64,000 nt of DNA from Burkholderia sp. BCC0322 (GTDB lineage Bacteria > Pseudomonadota > Gammaproteobacteria > Burkholderiales > Burkholderiaceae): positions 28,746-92,745 of the forward strand of contig NZ_CADFDU010000021.1 in NCBI RefSeq assembly GCF_902833045.1. The letters run 5' to 3'. Under the pieces are notes generated by a model. The model searched no databases. It saw only the letters and a list, made by a program, of their open reading frames with translations, and was not told where the DNA came from. Made by a program: the position numbers and the translations under genes. Of the stretch, positions 17,640 through 27,084 are shown piece after piece; within the stretch, counting starts at the first letter, position 1; each line of letters opens with the position of its first letter.

Positions 17640-18667
17640 TGCGGGAGAGCTCCAAGGTTGGCGCCCATGCAGCAGTTGCGCTTGCGGAAGATCTCGTAGG
17701 CGAAGTCCTCGCCGGTGTACGGGATCATTTTTCCGGCGCCCCAGAGGGCCGAAGTTCGCCCATACGGCTGGCAGCACTGACCGTTGATCTGGTCGGTTTG
17801 CGCGACCGGGTAGAGCATCGTGTACTTGTATTGGGTCTTGTCCATCACGGGCTGCAGGTAGTAGCCGCACATGGCGCCGTCGCCCGTCGTTCCCCACATC
17901 AAGCCCTCCCGATGCAGCTTCGCGGTCATGCGTTCGACGAGCAGCGACGACGCCTGAATGGCCGACACGTGGGCCTGCACGTGGCCGTTGAACGGGTAGA
18001 TCGAGCCGTTGCAACCCGCGCACCAGAAGAGCAGGTTGCTGCCGAACCCGAGGCTCGACTGCACGCAGTCGCCGGCGCACGCGGCTTGAGCGATCGGGCT
18101 GCCGAACAGATAGGTTTCCGGTTCGAGCAGCATGGTGAGGTCGTCGTCGCTCCAGGTCGGATCGACCTCTGTCATGTACGCGACGTCGAAACTACCGGTC
18201 TCCATGCACGGGTCGTCAAGCAGGATCTCGGTGTAGTACATGACCGGGTCCGTGTACCAATGGACCTGATAGAAGCTCTGCTTGGTGTCGTCCTTCTGCT
18301 CGCGCACCTCACCTTCAGCCGCATGAATGCCGGGGTTGAGCGTGATCCCGCCGAGAGACACGAAGCAGTAGGGCGAGCGAGTGACGTCGACTCGTCGGAT
18401 CGGTTCCCAAAAGCTGAATTTCACGCCGAACGTGCCGTTGCAGAAGCAAAGGAAGCCGCCCGGGTTCGAGGTATCGTCCTGACCCATGTTCATGAACGTC
18501 ACACTTCCGATGGCCATCGGAAACGCGCACTCCCAGCAGATGTCGGTGATCGGATTGGCGAATCGCCCGACACACTGGCCAGCATCGGCCGGTGCGGAAA
18601 ATGAGAAGCAGCTGGCCAACAGGGCGAGCGAGACGAGCCACCGTCGAAGCAGAAGGGTGGTGCTCAT
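17636..18667 (-). CDS. traU: conjugal transfer protein TraU
   Basis: 343 aa, near the usual length. Signal peptide, then the strongly conserved start GQCVGRFANPITDICWECAF and PIRRVDVTRSPYCFVSLGG. Many Cys recur in TraU proteins and need periplasmic disulfide formation. TraU is needed for mating-pair formation and for DNA transfer. It is coupled by four-base overlaps at both ends. Confidence 0.95.
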   Translation of the reverse strand: MSTTLLLRRWLVSLALLASCFSFSAPADAGQCVGRFANPITDICWECAFPMAIGSVTFMNMGQDDTSNPGGFLCFCNGTFGVKFSFWEPIRRVDVTRSPYCFVSLGGITLNPGIHAAEGEVREQKDDTKQSFYQVHWYTDPVMYYTEILLDDPCMETGSFDVAYMTEVDPTWSDDDLTMLLEPETYLFGSPIAQAACAGDCVQSSLGFGSNLLFWCAGCNGSIYPFNGHVQAHVSAIQASSLLVERMTAKLHREGLMWGTTGDGAMCGYYLQPVMDKTQYKYTMLYPVAQTDQINGQCCQPYGRTSALWGAGKMIPYTGEDFAYEIFRKRNCCMGANLGALPQ

Positions 18668-19677
18668 GGCAGCAGCTCCCGCAGCGTCGGATACACGTCA
18701 AAGGCGACTTCGATCAGGTACGCGCTAAGGTGATGACCTATCCGAAAGGCGATCGGAAGGAGGACCACGGCTGCCCCAATCACTGCCGCGGTTGCAAGAG
18801 CGAACACGATTACCCGAACCGCACGGCTTGCCGCATTGGTTGCTGACTCAAGCAACGTGGTAATCAAGGCGCGTCGTGCCGGTTCAACGGAAGCGACCAC
18901 GTGAGCCGACTCGTCAAGCTGAACCACGCATTCCGGCGGCGCACCAATTCCGAGTGCGCCCTTCACGCCGTTGTGGATCCGCTCGATGAGATCGATCGCC
19001 TCCGCCTCGCTCAGGTTGTCGGCGAGGATCGAAGAGGGGCGGTGGACATCAGCGACGTCACCCGCGACTACTCGGTAGGTGTCGTCATGACTCGCCCCGA
19101 CGAACTGGCGCATGGGCTGAATGGAGAGACGGGCGACCCTGTTGTCGTAAGCACCGGCGCGCCAGTTATAGGTAGCTAGCGATCCTTTCGCTGCCACGAC
19201 AACCTGGTCATTCGCGACGTCTACCTCAATCCGGCCAGGCTCGCGCTTACTGCCGGTCGGTCCAGCCTGGATGACTTCGAGTTCGGTCGTTTCTGCCTCG
19301 TCGAGCGGCGGGGCGGTAAAACCGTCGCCCTGCGCGGCCCTTGCGCCGCGTCGCAATTGCTCGACCCGAAGGAGGCCAACTGTCGACGGCCCCATGTGCA
19401 TGAAAATGCCCTCGACTGCCAGCGCAACGAGCAGGTCGTCGGCCAACTTCCGGCCAGCCACGCCTTCTTCGATGTCATCCAGCGCCTCGCCGAGCACCTC
19501 CATAGCCGTGTCTGGCAGAGAGGCAGCGATCGGATGCCGCGCAAACAGATAGTCGAGCCGCTCCGCCGCCGTCTTGAGAATCTGAAGCACGACGATGCCA
19601 TTTGCCGTGTTGAGGTTGCCGATGACTTCGCTAGCGATTGGGCCTGCCGTGATGTCGAGCCGTTCCATGTGATTCAT
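18664..19677 (-). CDS. unknown protein with two C-terminal membrane spans, between traW and traU
   Basis: 337 aa. The first 270 residues look soluble and mixed alpha/beta (VIGNLNTANGIVVLQILKTA, ADDLLVALAVEGIFMHMGP, EAEAIDLIERIHNGV). The last 65 residues hold two membrane spans, so it is a tail-anchored or hairpin membrane protein. Its place in the middle of the core pilus genes, coupled to traU by a four-base overlap, is unusual. No family recognised. Start 19677 or the ATG nine bases later. Confidence 0.6.
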   Translation of the reverse strand: MNHMERLDITAGPIASEVIGNLNTANGIVVLQILKTAAERLDYLFARHPIAASLPDTAMEVLGEALDDIEEGVAGRKLADDLLVALAVEGIFMHMGPSTVGLLRVEQLRRGARAAQGDGFTAPPLDEAETTELEVIQAGPTGSKREPGRIEVDVANDQVVVAAKGSLATYNWRAGAYDNRVARLSIQPMRQFVGASHDDTYRVVAGDVADVHRPSSILADNLSEAEAIDLIERIHNGVKGALGIGAPPECVVQLDESAHVVASVEPARRALITTLLESATNAASRAVRVIVFALATAAVIGAAVVLLPIAFRIGHHLSAYLIEVAFDVYPTLRELLP

Positions 19678-19730
19678 CGCGGATCCGATAAGGTGGTAGC
19701 TAAAAGTTCTTGCGGCGCAGATTCGCCCCG

Positions 19731-20375
19731 TCAACGCAATTGCGCGGCCGGCTCTTCCTCGAGCAGCAGCTGATTGCCACGCTGACTGATCACGGCCGGC
19801 ACGCGAGTGATTCCAAAGCGCTGTGTGAGCCGTCCCTGCTGGTCGAAATACACCTGGCGCTTCCACGCTTTCGTCAGGTCAAACCACGATCCGGCGGTCA
19901 GGATCGGCTTGATCGCTTCGCCGGACTTAGCAGTCATCGCCTGCACTGCCTTAACTTGCGCCGCGTCGCGGCCGTCGAAGAACACCAGGCGCTCATGCAG
20001 CGTCACGATGTCGAGCGGATTGATGCGCGTGCCGGCGGGCACGATGACAGCACCCTCATCGTTGGTGACCGGCTTCGCGTATGTCACGGTCGGATCGATC
20101 AGCCGGCTGGCGTATTCCGTGACGGTGGACAGACCAGGCACGGCGGGCAGGGACGTGATGTCATGCAGCGCGCGTTGGCGAGCCCGGCGCTCGATGGCCG
20201 CGAGCCCGCCATTGGCTCGCAGCGCGAGTAGACGTTGCTTCAGCATGGCGATCGCGTCGTGTTCAGCGATCGGGTACGTCGGGCCGACCACACCCAGGTC
20301 GTCCGCGATCGCGGCAACGGGAGAGGCCGTCAGCATCAATGCGGCAAACCATGCGATTGCGGCGCGCTGCACCAC
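19731..20375 (-). CDS. traW: pilus assembly protein TraW
   Basis: About 214 aa, the normal size. A short signal peptide, then DLGVVGPTYPIAEHDAI, the hallmark start of TraW. Later ITSLPAVP, VVTLHE-like LDIVTLHERLVFFDGRD, GSWFDLTKAWKRQVYFDQ and RFGITRVPAVI follow the family pattern. TraW works with TrbC in the periplasm. Two adjacent GTG codons (20375, 20372) just after the upstream stop are the best starts; the longer frame to 20843 is antisense or shadow sequence. Confidence 0.9.
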   Translation of the reverse strand: MVQRAAIAWFAALMLTASPVAAIADDLGVVGPTYPIAEHDAIAMLKQRLLALRANGGLAAIERRARQRALHDITSLPAVPGLSTVTEYASRLIDPTVTYAKPVTNDEGAVIVPAGTRINPLDIVTLHERLVFFDGRDAAQVKAVQAMTAKSGEAIKPILTAGSWFDLTKAWKRQVYFDQQGRLTQRFGITRVPAVISQRGNQLLLEEEPAAQLR

Positions 20376-20377
20376 GC

Positions 20378-20662
20378 CTATCTCTCTGTCCAGTAGTCGG
20401 CAAGCAAAGAGACGACGCTTGCCGCCGCCCAGCAGATGAACCAGGCTGCCAAAATCCCCACACCGAGACAGCAAAGCGTCACGACGGCCGGCACGTAATA
20501 CGTGGTGCCAATCAGGCCGTTCCCCGGGCCATCGAGCGCTACCTGCGCTTGCAGTAGCTGAAACATCTCGCCGTGCGTGAAAAATGTGAGCAGTGGCTGA
20601 AGTCCTGAGCACATCAACCAGGCGGAGATCAACAAGCCGATCGCAAGTATCGGAATAATCAT
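20378..20662 (-). CDS. small membrane protein between S26 peptidase and traW
   Basis: 94 aa with two membrane spans (about residues 2-20 and 58-84) and little soluble sequence. TGGAGCTCC eight bases before ATG at 20662. It stands between the peptidase and traW and may be a pilin-processing partner, but the sequence gives no direct clue. Confidence 0.6.
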   Translation of the reverse strand: MIIPILAIGLLISAWLMCSGLQPLLTFFTHGEMFQLLQAQVALDGPGNGLIGTTYYVPAVVTLCCLGVGILAAWFICWAAASVVSLLADYWTER

Positions 20663-20712
20663 CTGGAGCTCCAGTAGAAGCGACGGGCGAGTGGACGAAC
20701 GCACGGCAACGG

Positions 20713-21222
20713 TTAGAAAACTTCATACGCCTCCCCAACAATCGCGGATTGAGGAACGGTGCCGGCGATCGCGTACCGCGAATCGAGGCTGTTCGGGTTC
20801 GGTGTCGCGACAAAGTAGTGATCGGGCGGGATCTCACCGGCATTGGTCGGGAAGAGTGCGAGGCCGGCGAGCGAGAGGGGCTTGGCGTAGCCGATGTAGG
20901 TCTGATTGACCCATACGTCGCGACCGACTACCTGCACGACGTCACCGGGCAGACCGGCGACGTGCTTGATGAACGTGAGGCCCGCGGGATAGGTAGCGCC
21001 ACCGTGCCACCGAAACGCGATCGTGTCGCCCAGGCGCGGATGGCATGGCCCCTTGCGGATGAAATACAGCGTCCCCGGCAGGCTCGTCGACATGTTGAAG
21101 GTCAAGCCGTACCAGGGCGTCAGGCCCCAAGTGATGGCCGCGACGATCGAAAGCACCGCGACGATGCGCACAAACCGGCGGTAGCGGGCCAGACCCGCAG
21201 CGCGAGCGACGAGCACGATCAC
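20713..21222 (-). CDS. S26-family peptidase, TraF(RP4)/TrhF-like
   Basis: 169 aa. One membrane span (residues 20-33), then MSTSLPGTLY with the catalytic Ser (S47) and LTFIKHVAGLPGDVV with the catalytic Lys (K86), the S26 signal-peptidase dyad. The size and the end of the protein fit RP4 TraF, which cuts and cyclises the TrbC pilin. F itself lacks this enzyme, but some related F-like systems (TrhF) carry it, so the pilin here may be processed by it, possibly to a cyclic form. Starts at a GTG overlapping the upstream stop. Confidence 0.85.
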   Translation of the reverse strand: MIVLVARAAGLARYRRFVRIVAVLSIVAAITWGLTPWYGLTFNMSTSLPGTLYFIRKGPCHPRLGDTIAFRWHGGATYPAGLTFIKHVAGLPGDVVQVVGRDVWVNQTYIGYAKPLSLAGLALFPTNAGEIPPDHYFVATPNPNSLDSRYAIAGTVPQSAIVGEAYEVF

Positions 21223-21440
21223 TGGGCGTCTCCGTTGTTGCCTGTTTCCCTTACGTCGATCGGATCCTGGTCATGCAAGACGATGTGCGCAGTTGCATTG
21301 GCAACGATTCCGGCAGCGGTCGCCTCCGGGCATTCGCGGCAGGAGCGAGCATCGGCGGATGCAAATCGCTCGATACGGGTCGCCGATCCGGCGAGGGAAC
21401 AGGAGGCCGGAATCAGCGATTCCAATGGGCGATGGCTCAT
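21219..21440 (-). CDS. small hypothetical protein (73 aa)
   Basis: 73 aa, start ATG at 21440 overlapping the trbI stop by four bases and preceded by GGAGG. Contains three Cys (ASCSLAG, SCRECPE) and an even, soluble composition. Both neighbours overlap it, so it is probably translated. Function unknown. Confidence 0.5.
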   Translation of the reverse strand: MSHRPLESLIPASCSLAGSATRIERFASADARSCRECPEATAAGIVANATAHIVLHDQDPIDVRETGNNGDAQ

Positions 21441-21805
21441 TTCGCGATCCTCCGTGCGATCAGGTCCGTCAGATCGGGAGCATCCCCAGCGAGTACCGCG
21501 GCCTTGTTGACGACAACGCACCCGCACTGCGTGCCGAGCTGGTCCAGAGCCGCCGACAGCCGCTTGGCGTAGTCGCCGGCATGCTGGGTCGCCTTGTTCT
21601 TCGCGTCATCGGTCATATGGACCGGATCGCCGTTGTTGAACGTCTTCAACAGGGTTTCCTGTTCATCGCTGATGAGCTTTTGCACGTCGACGACGACCAC
21701 CGGCGCAACCTTTTCGCGTTGCGTCCAGAAGTAGACGAGCGGGGAACCCAGCACCAATGAGGCGCCGATCGAGATAAGGCTTGTGAGTACGAGGTCGTGT
21801 CGCAT
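21437..21805 (-). CDS. trbI: pilus assembly protein TrbI (F type)
   Basis: 122 aa from the ATG at 21805, or 124 from a GTG overlapping the traC stop. An N-terminal membrane span is followed by VVVVDVQKLISDEQETLLKT and a helical C-terminal part ending GCVVVNKAAVLAGDAPDLT, the pattern of F TrbI, an inner-membrane protein affecting pilus retraction. Position right after traC matches F. Confidence 0.85.
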   Translation of the reverse strand: MRHDLVLTSLISIGASLVLGSPLVYFWTQREKVAPVVVVDVQKLISDEQETLLKTFNNGDPVHMTDDAKNKATQHAGDYAKRLSAALDQLGTQCGCVVVNKAAVLAGDAPDLTDLIARRIAK

Positions 21806-21807
21806 GG

Positions 21808-24402
21808 TCACTTCCGTTTGGCGTGGATCAGGGCGCGGATCGCGTCCTCGGTGGGCGTACCGCCGGCACGCAGACGTTCCATGAATTCGAAGTCCGGCCC
21901 TTTGGTGGTCGCCATGGCGAGCGTGAATTCATCGGGGATATGGCGCAGCAAGTGAGTGCCGCCGGCGGGATCCACGAGAATGAACTCGCTGTAACGACCG
22001 GGCACCGGGCGCAACGACTTGAGCATGCGTTTCAGGCCCGGAGAGAGGTCCATCACGTCACCCTTCTCAATCTTCTTGAGCGTGTCGTCGCTTTGCTTGA
22101 GGTGGAACTTCCACGCCGAGTTGTCGAAGGCCGCCTGTGTCGCCTTATTCATCGCGGCATCGGTGATGCCCTGCGTCGCGAAGAAGAAGCTGCCCTCGTA
22201 CTTTCTCGCACGACGGTAGCCCTCTTCCATGAAGTCCGCGGTCTCCTGATCGTCCCCAACGATTTGCCACCCCTCGTCCTGCAGGAAGAGCTTCGGTCTC
22301 GACCGGTCGAAGCGATACATCTCATTGGTGACCTGGTTGGTCAGGCCGAGCATGATCACGGTGCGCAGCTGTGGGTCGCTGTTGAGGTGCTCGAGCTCGA
22401 GCCCGACCACTTCGTTGTCGAGTCGAACGTTGGTGCGCCCGTTGACGTAGTCGCCGTAAACGCCGCCCTTGCAGAACGGTTCGAGCCGCACCGCAAGCTC
22501 ATACGCGATGCGTTCAGGTTGACCGTTCTGATCCTTCAGGGTCAACAGGGCGTCTCGCACCAAGGTGGGATTGCCCTCTTGGGCGTACTCTTTCCAGACG
22601 ATGCGTACCGCGATGTCGAGCAGCGCACCCTCGAAAGGCGTGATCGGCTCGGTCGGCGAAACCATGCGCGCGATAATCGGACGAATGAACTTCACCTCGC
22701 TGTCGAGACCATTTTCCTCATCGGCGCCGGCAGTCGAAAATGCGTTGATAATGATTCGCGAGCCAGGCTTGAAGTCGATGTATTGGCCGCCCGCCATGGC
22801 GATCTGCTTCTCGTACGAATAGCCCACATCGCAGATGCGGATGATCCCGCCGACCGAACGAAATGCGCCGATGATGTCGTTCATCAGCACCGATTTACCG
22901 GCACCCGAGGTGCCATCGACGAACCCGTTGTAATTCGTGCCGCTCGAATAGATATCAACGAGCGCGGGCGTGCCGCGACGACCAAAGAACATCAGACTGG
23001 GACGCCCGTCCGTGCCAGACCATTCGCCGAGCACGGGCGCCATATCGGTGGCGTTCACCGTGGTCTTGGTGGTGATTAGCCGAAACTTCTTCAGGTCGTC
23101 GCGCATGTCGCTGGTCAGCATCATGGGCATGGCCGACAGGAACGTCGTGAGCTGCTGCGTGAGCATCGGGAAGAGCTTGAAGCGCTCGGCCCGCCAGATG
23201 CCTCTCGCGGCCGCCACGCACTGCTCGATTCTCTTGCTCGGGGCGAACAGCGTGAGCGTGTGATAGAGCTCGCACATCGAACCACCCAGCTGCAGCTGCA
23301 TTGAGACAGCTTTCCAATCCTGGTTCTGCAGCGCGAGCTCCGGCTGCAGCTTCGCGATCTTCGATTCGGCGTTCTGGGTCGCGCGCGCACCGCGCAGAGC
23401 GGCACGCGTCTCGACGGCGTTTTGGTCGAGAATCATCACGCCGAGGGTGATCAAATACGGACAGGGGTACTGATGGACATCGTTGAAGAGCGAGCCAACG
23501 ATGTTGTTCATCTCCCATAGCTCTTTGATTTTCGGATACTGATGCACGCCGAAGGTGCGCACGGCGATACGTGCGTCTGGTTCGTCCGGTTCCTCCGGCG
23601 GCAGCCCGAACATCAGTTGTTTGGCTTTCACGCGCACGCGGTGACCGAAGACCGTCAACTGGTCCCGGATCGACTTGTCGTCGCTGTAGGTCTGATCGAG
23701 CGTGTCAGCGCCGTCACCAAAGAGGGCGCCCGGGTTGAGAATCGGCCAGAGAAAGCGAATCAGATCGTCGGGTTCGGCCGTGCGGCTCGCGAGGCTGGCG
23801 GATTGCAGCGTTGCGCCCACGACATCGCGCAGATTCTGGATTTCCTCGCGCAGCTTCAGATCATTGAACGCGCCCTTGCGCACGATCGAGAGCATCAGCC
23901 GCTTGTCGGTGATCGAGTAGTTCTGACCGAGAAACAATGGCTGACCAAGTTTGGTGCGGATGGACGCAGCGCGGCGCTCGGCCTGCTCGAGATAAAACGA
24001 CGGAACTGTTCCCGCTTCAGCATACTGGCGACGAAGGTCGACGTAGGCATTCAGCGACTCTTCGATGATCGGGTCGCCGAACAGCATCCACTGGACGCCA
24101 TACCCGGCCGGCACCGAGTCGTATAGCCCATGCAGACTGCGGGTGAGTTCGGTGTCAGCGCCAGTCTGAGGTGCGACAGCGAGCACGAAACCCACCGAGT
24201 CGGTGTTGTAATAAAGTGCGGTGGCCGGGTCATACTGGTCGTATGGCAGAAGCTGATGAAGGCCGATTGTGTCGATCCGACGCTGGTCAGCTGCTGTTGG
24301 CGCCGGAGGCCCAAGATCGTCATCGGTGCCGAGAATCGCTTCGCTAATGGCCGTTCGCGCGAGCGATTTCGCGTCATCGATCCAGGTCTGCAGGGTGCTC
24401 AT
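21808..24402 (-). CDS. traC: type IV secretion ATPase TraC (VirB4 family)
   Basis: 864 aa, close to F TraC (875 aa). The N-terminal 450 residues are the VirB4 N domain (DDLIRFLWPILNPGALFG). Walker A DGTSGAGKSVLMND is near residue 495 and Walker B RPKLFLQDEGWQIV near 705, followed by SFFFATQGITDA. TraC energises pilus assembly at the inner membrane. GGGAG stands before the ATG. Confidence 0.97.
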   Translation of the reverse strand: MSTLQTWIDDAKSLARTAISEAILGTDDDLGPPAPTAADQRRIDTIGLHQLLPYDQYDPATALYYNTDSVGFVLAVAPQTGADTELTRSLHGLYDSVPAGYGVQWMLFGDPIIEESLNAYVDLRRQYAEAGTVPSFYLEQAERRAASIRTKLGQPLFLGQNYSITDKRLMLSIVRKGAFNDLKLREEIQNLRDVVGATLQSASLASRTAEPDDLIRFLWPILNPGALFGDGADTLDQTYSDDKSIRDQLTVFGHRVRVKAKQLMFGLPPEEPDEPDARIAVRTFGVHQYPKIKELWEMNNIVGSLFNDVHQYPCPYLITLGVMILDQNAVETRAALRGARATQNAESKIAKLQPELALQNQDWKAVSMQLQLGGSMCELYHTLTLFAPSKRIEQCVAAARGIWRAERFKLFPMLTQQLTTFLSAMPMMLTSDMRDDLKKFRLITTKTTVNATDMAPVLGEWSGTDGRPSLMFFGRRGTPALVDIYSSGTNYNGFVDGTSGAGKSVLMNDIIGAFRSVGGIIRICDVGYSYEKQIAMAGGQYIDFKPGSRIIINAFSTAGADEENGLDSEVKFIRPIIARMVSPTEPITPFEGALLDIAVRIVWKEYAQEGNPTLVRDALLTLKDQNGQPERIAYELAVRLEPFCKGGVYGDYVNGRTNVRLDNEVVGLELEHLNSDPQLRTVIMLGLTNQVTNEMYRFDRSRPKLFLQDEGWQIVGDDQETADFMEEGYRRARKYEGSFFFATQGITDAAMNKATQAAFDNSAWKFHLKQSDDTLKKIEKGDVMDLSPGLKRMLKSLRPVPGRYSEFILVDPAGGTHLLRHIPDEFTLAMATTKGPDFEFMERLRAGGTPTEDAIRALIHAKRK

Positions 24403-24416
24403 CGACGGCTCCCGGA

Positions 24417-25094
24417 TCAGTGATCCACGCCAGCGGGCATCGTGCCCGCCCGGTCGATTGCGCCGGCCGGCGTGAGAATGCCCTGCATCACCCGGTCCGC
24501 ATTCGACATCGACGCCGACGATGAATCGGTGTTGGACGCGGTAGTTGCTGCCTTGCTACCAGATCCGCCGGCATCCTGCGCAGGTGTCGGCGGCATCACG
24601 GGCCGGAACGCTGCCTGGATACGCTGCTGGTTGTGCGCGATCGACCAGTGGCCGGCATCGACGATCAGGTAGACGTACTCCTGATCGTGCAAATCCGAGT
24701 CCGCGTCCTGCCACGGTGCGAACCAGATCCGCATCTCGCGCGATGCTGTGTGAACGGGAGCGCCGCTGTCCAGTGCTTTGGGGAGGATTCCAGCGACGCC
24801 GAAGGTGGCACGCGAGTTCGTGCCGACAGCTCCGCCCGATGTGCTCGATATCGAACTCGGTCCCCCGGTATAGCTGCCGAGCGCGATGTTGGTGGTCGCG
24901 CCGGCGGCCGTATGCACGCGCTGGTCTGGCAGGTTATGCGCCATCGCGTTGGCATAGATTCCGGACATGCTGCTGCAGAGCACACCTTCAGGCGCCTTGC
25001 AGGCGAATTGCGAACTCGCGTCGTATCCGCTGAAGCTGCAACCGGTCAGGCTAAGAGCAGCGGTGAAAGCGGTGAGAATGGCGTTGCTCTTCAT
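24417..25094 (-). CDS. traV: outer-membrane lipoprotein TraV
   Basis: 225 aa. Lipoprotein signal peptide with lipobox SLTGC, then FACKAPEGVLCSSMSGIYANA, the TraV/VirB7-like signature with two Cys. The C-terminal part (REMRIWFAPWQDADSDLHDQEYV) continues the family pattern, and the end is Ser/Ala-rich. TraV anchors the TraB/TraK core complex to the outer membrane. The ATG follows the DsbC-like stop by two bases. Confidence 0.92.
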   Translation of the reverse strand: MKSNAILTAFTAALSLTGCSFSGYDASSQFACKAPEGVLCSSMSGIYANAMAHNLPDQRVHTAAGATTNIALGSYTGGPSSISSTSGGAVGTNSRATFGVAGILPKALDSGAPVHTASREMRIWFAPWQDADSDLHDQEYVYLIVDAGHWSIAHNQQRIQAAFRPVMPPTPAQDAGGSGSKAATTASNTDSSSASMSNADRVMQGILTPAGAIDRAGTMPAGVDH

Positions 25095-25096
25095 GG

Positions 25097-25996
25097 TCAC
25101 TTTGCTCCGAGCCATTGATCGATTGCCTCGACGCTGGCTGCGCCAGGCAGTACGCGTCCGTCCTCGCTCACGAGGGCGGGCGTACCCGAAATCCCCATGC
25201 TCGCGGCCAGTGCTGCGTTCGCATCGATAGGGTTCGCACACGAGACGAGCTTCGGCTCGACTCGCGGCGGCGCAGGTGTCTTCGGGGAGCCACCCTCCGG
25301 CGATGAACCTTGATTGCGCATCCACCGTGACAAGGCGAGGGGCATCCATGCACGCCAGGTGGCCAGCCGGTCTTCCGCGCACCAGATCGCGATGGAATGG
25401 GCGCGCGCCCGCGGGTGGATCGATTCGAGTGGATACATGAACCGGTAGATCGTCACGTCCTTGAGCTTGGACAGGTCATCCTCCAAGACCAGGCAGTACG
25501 GGCAATCGGGATCGTCGAAGATCGCGAGCTTGCGGCGGCCGGTGCCGTGAACCTCGACGAATGCGTCCTGCAGCCGATCGGCGGGGAACCGAACCTTCTG
25601 CAGAGCCTGCTCGACGGGCACCGTGAGATCCTGTTGCGTTACCATGTCGAAGAGGTGGCCGAACAGGAAGTACCGACCGGTGACGTCGGTGTACGCGACC
25701 TTGTTGCCCATCACGACTTCGTAGATGCCCGTCGACGGCGTGGCGGCCACCTCGCGAAACTGTGTGGACGGGTACCGCGCATGCAGCGCCGCTTTGAGCG
25801 CGGCTACGCCGGGATCAACGTTCGGATCGGCCGGGTTGATGGCCATCGCGGGCATCGCTGCGGGTGACGTTGATTCGATGGTCGCGGGTCTCGATGCCGC
25901 GACGGGCGCCGAGACCGCGGACGTTCCCTGTGCGGTACATCCCCAAGCGACACACGTAGTCATCAGCAGAGCAAAAGTGAATTTGGCCTGTTTCAT
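25097..25996 (-). CDS. DsbC-like thiol:disulfide isomerase
   Basis: 299 aa from ATG 25996 (overlaps the preceding stop by four bases; an ATG at 26011 is also possible). N-terminal export signal ending near WGC, so possibly a lipoprotein. A DsbC-type dimerisation part (TGIYEVVMGNKVAYTDVTGRYFLFG) leads into a thioredoxin fold with IFDDPDCPYCLVLE, the CPYC active site, and the cis-Pro loop GTPALV. DsbC-like proteins are common in F-type clusters and should fix disulfides in TraN, TraU, TraH and TraV. Confidence 0.9.
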   Translation of the reverse strand: MKQAKFTFALLMTTCVAWGCTAQGTSAVSAPVAASRPATIESTSPAAMPAMAINPADPNVDPGVAALKAALHARYPSTQFREVAATPSTGIYEVVMGNKVAYTDVTGRYFLFGHLFDMVTQQDLTVPVEQALQKVRFPADRLQDAFVEVHGTGRRKLAIFDDPDCPYCLVLEDDLSKLKDVTIYRFMYPLESIHPRARAHSIAIWCAEDRLATWRAWMPLALSRWMRNQGSSPEGGSPKTPAPPRVEPKLVSCANPIDANAALAASMGISGTPALVSEDGRVLPGAASVEAIDQWLGAK

Positions 25997-27084
25997 TGGA
26001 TTGTTGAGCATGGAGAGGACAAGGTGCCGCCGGCGGACGTGGAAACCGACGTCGGGAGAAATGCGGTAGGGCGACCTGGCATCGGGAACGCGTGATGCGT
26101 GACGCCGTCGAGCATGCGGCCGGCGAGCTTCTTGCCAATGCTGAGCATGTGTGCGTCGCCTTCACTAAACGCCGTGGGATCGTTGCCCTCGTGTATCTGG
26201 CCGGTTCGTTTGACCCACGCGCCCGAACGAGCGGCATCGAGCTGAGCATTGGTAGCTTCAACACCTGGCATCCACTGGCCCCATTGCTTGAACAGGAACG
26301 GAACGCCCGCAGAAGCGCATTGATCGCGAAGCGCGCGGACCCAAGCCGGATGAGCCATCCTTGCACCGCGGCCACTCTCTCCACCGGTGATCACCCAATC
26401 GATCGTGCTCGGAAAGTCGGAGTGATTCGTGAAACCACCTTTCGGCGTGCCGAGCGCTGCCGCCTTGGCGCCGAGCGCGTAAGGCGCCTGATTCCAGTAC
26501 CCACCTCGAAGCACATCGACGCGGTGCCCTTGGAGCCCAGGCCACGCGACGGATTCGAGATTGATGGGACCAAGCAGTGGTTCCAACGACAAGAATCGCA
26601 ACGGCACCGGAATGGTGAGCAGCTTCGAGATGTCTCGATCTGCCTCGTCCTGGTTGACGACCGTGGCACCGAGCCATACGTTGACCGGTGTACCTTCGGG
26701 AAACATCTCGCCCAGCATGCGCTCGGCGTTACCGATACGCTTGGTCAAGAGAAGCCAAATGAGCCACGGAGTCTTGAGGATCAGTCGGCCGAACGCGGCG
26801 CGCGCGCCGGCCGGCGCAGCGTTGTCGAACGGATCGCATACGCTCGGAAAAACTTTGATCGGCAGACTCGCTGCTTGCGCGCGCGAGTTCCACCGAAGCG
26901 GTTTCTCCCAATGATCCAGACCATAAGTGCGACGCGGTGCGCCTGCCCCCCAGTTCTCCCCGCGGCGCAGCCAGAGGTTCATTGCCTCCGCGTAGCAGTG
27001 GTCGCAGCCCGGTCCAATCTTCTGGCAACCTTCCCACGGTGACCACGTGCGATCGCACCACTCGATCTTGCTGACCACGCTCAT
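25993..27084 (-). CDS. phage Gp37/Gp68-family (DUF5131) protein
   Basis: 363 aa. The start MSVVSKIEWCDRTWSPWEGC and the CX6CX2C cluster (C20, C27, C30, ending GCDHCYAEA) are the DUF5131/Gp37-Gp68 signature. Later WLGATVVNQ, RFLSLEPLLGPI and WVITGGESG are conserved. The three-Cys cluster is like that of radical-SAM enzymes, so an Fe-S enzyme is plausible; the function is not established. Such genes are usually phage or element cargo and here sit inside the tra operon. ATG overlaps the upstream stop by four bases; an in-frame ATG at 27102 is less likely. Confidence 0.85.
   Translation of the reverse strand: MSVVSKIEWCDRTWSPWEGCQKIGPGCDHCYAEAMNLWLRRGENWGAGAPRRTYGLDHWEKPLRWNSRAQAASLPIKVFPSVCDPFDNAAPAGARAAFGRLILKTPWLIWLLLTKRIGNAERMLGEMFPEGTPVNVWLGATVVNQDEADRDISKLLTIPVPLRFLSLEPLLGPINLESVAWPGLQGHRVDVLRGGYWNQAPYALGAKAAALGTPKGGFTNHSDFPSTIDWVITGGESGRGARMAHPAWVRALRDQCASAGVPFLFKQWGQWMPGVEATNAQLDAARSGAWVKRTGQIHEGNDPTAFSEGDAHMLSIGKKLAGRMLDGVTHHAFPMPGRPTAFLPTSVSTSAGGTLSSPCSTIQ

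Noticed and set aside
16851-18080. 409-aa version of TrbC
   Set aside because: The first 147 residues are the traU gene in another frame; the signal peptide and the ATGA overlap place the start at 17639.
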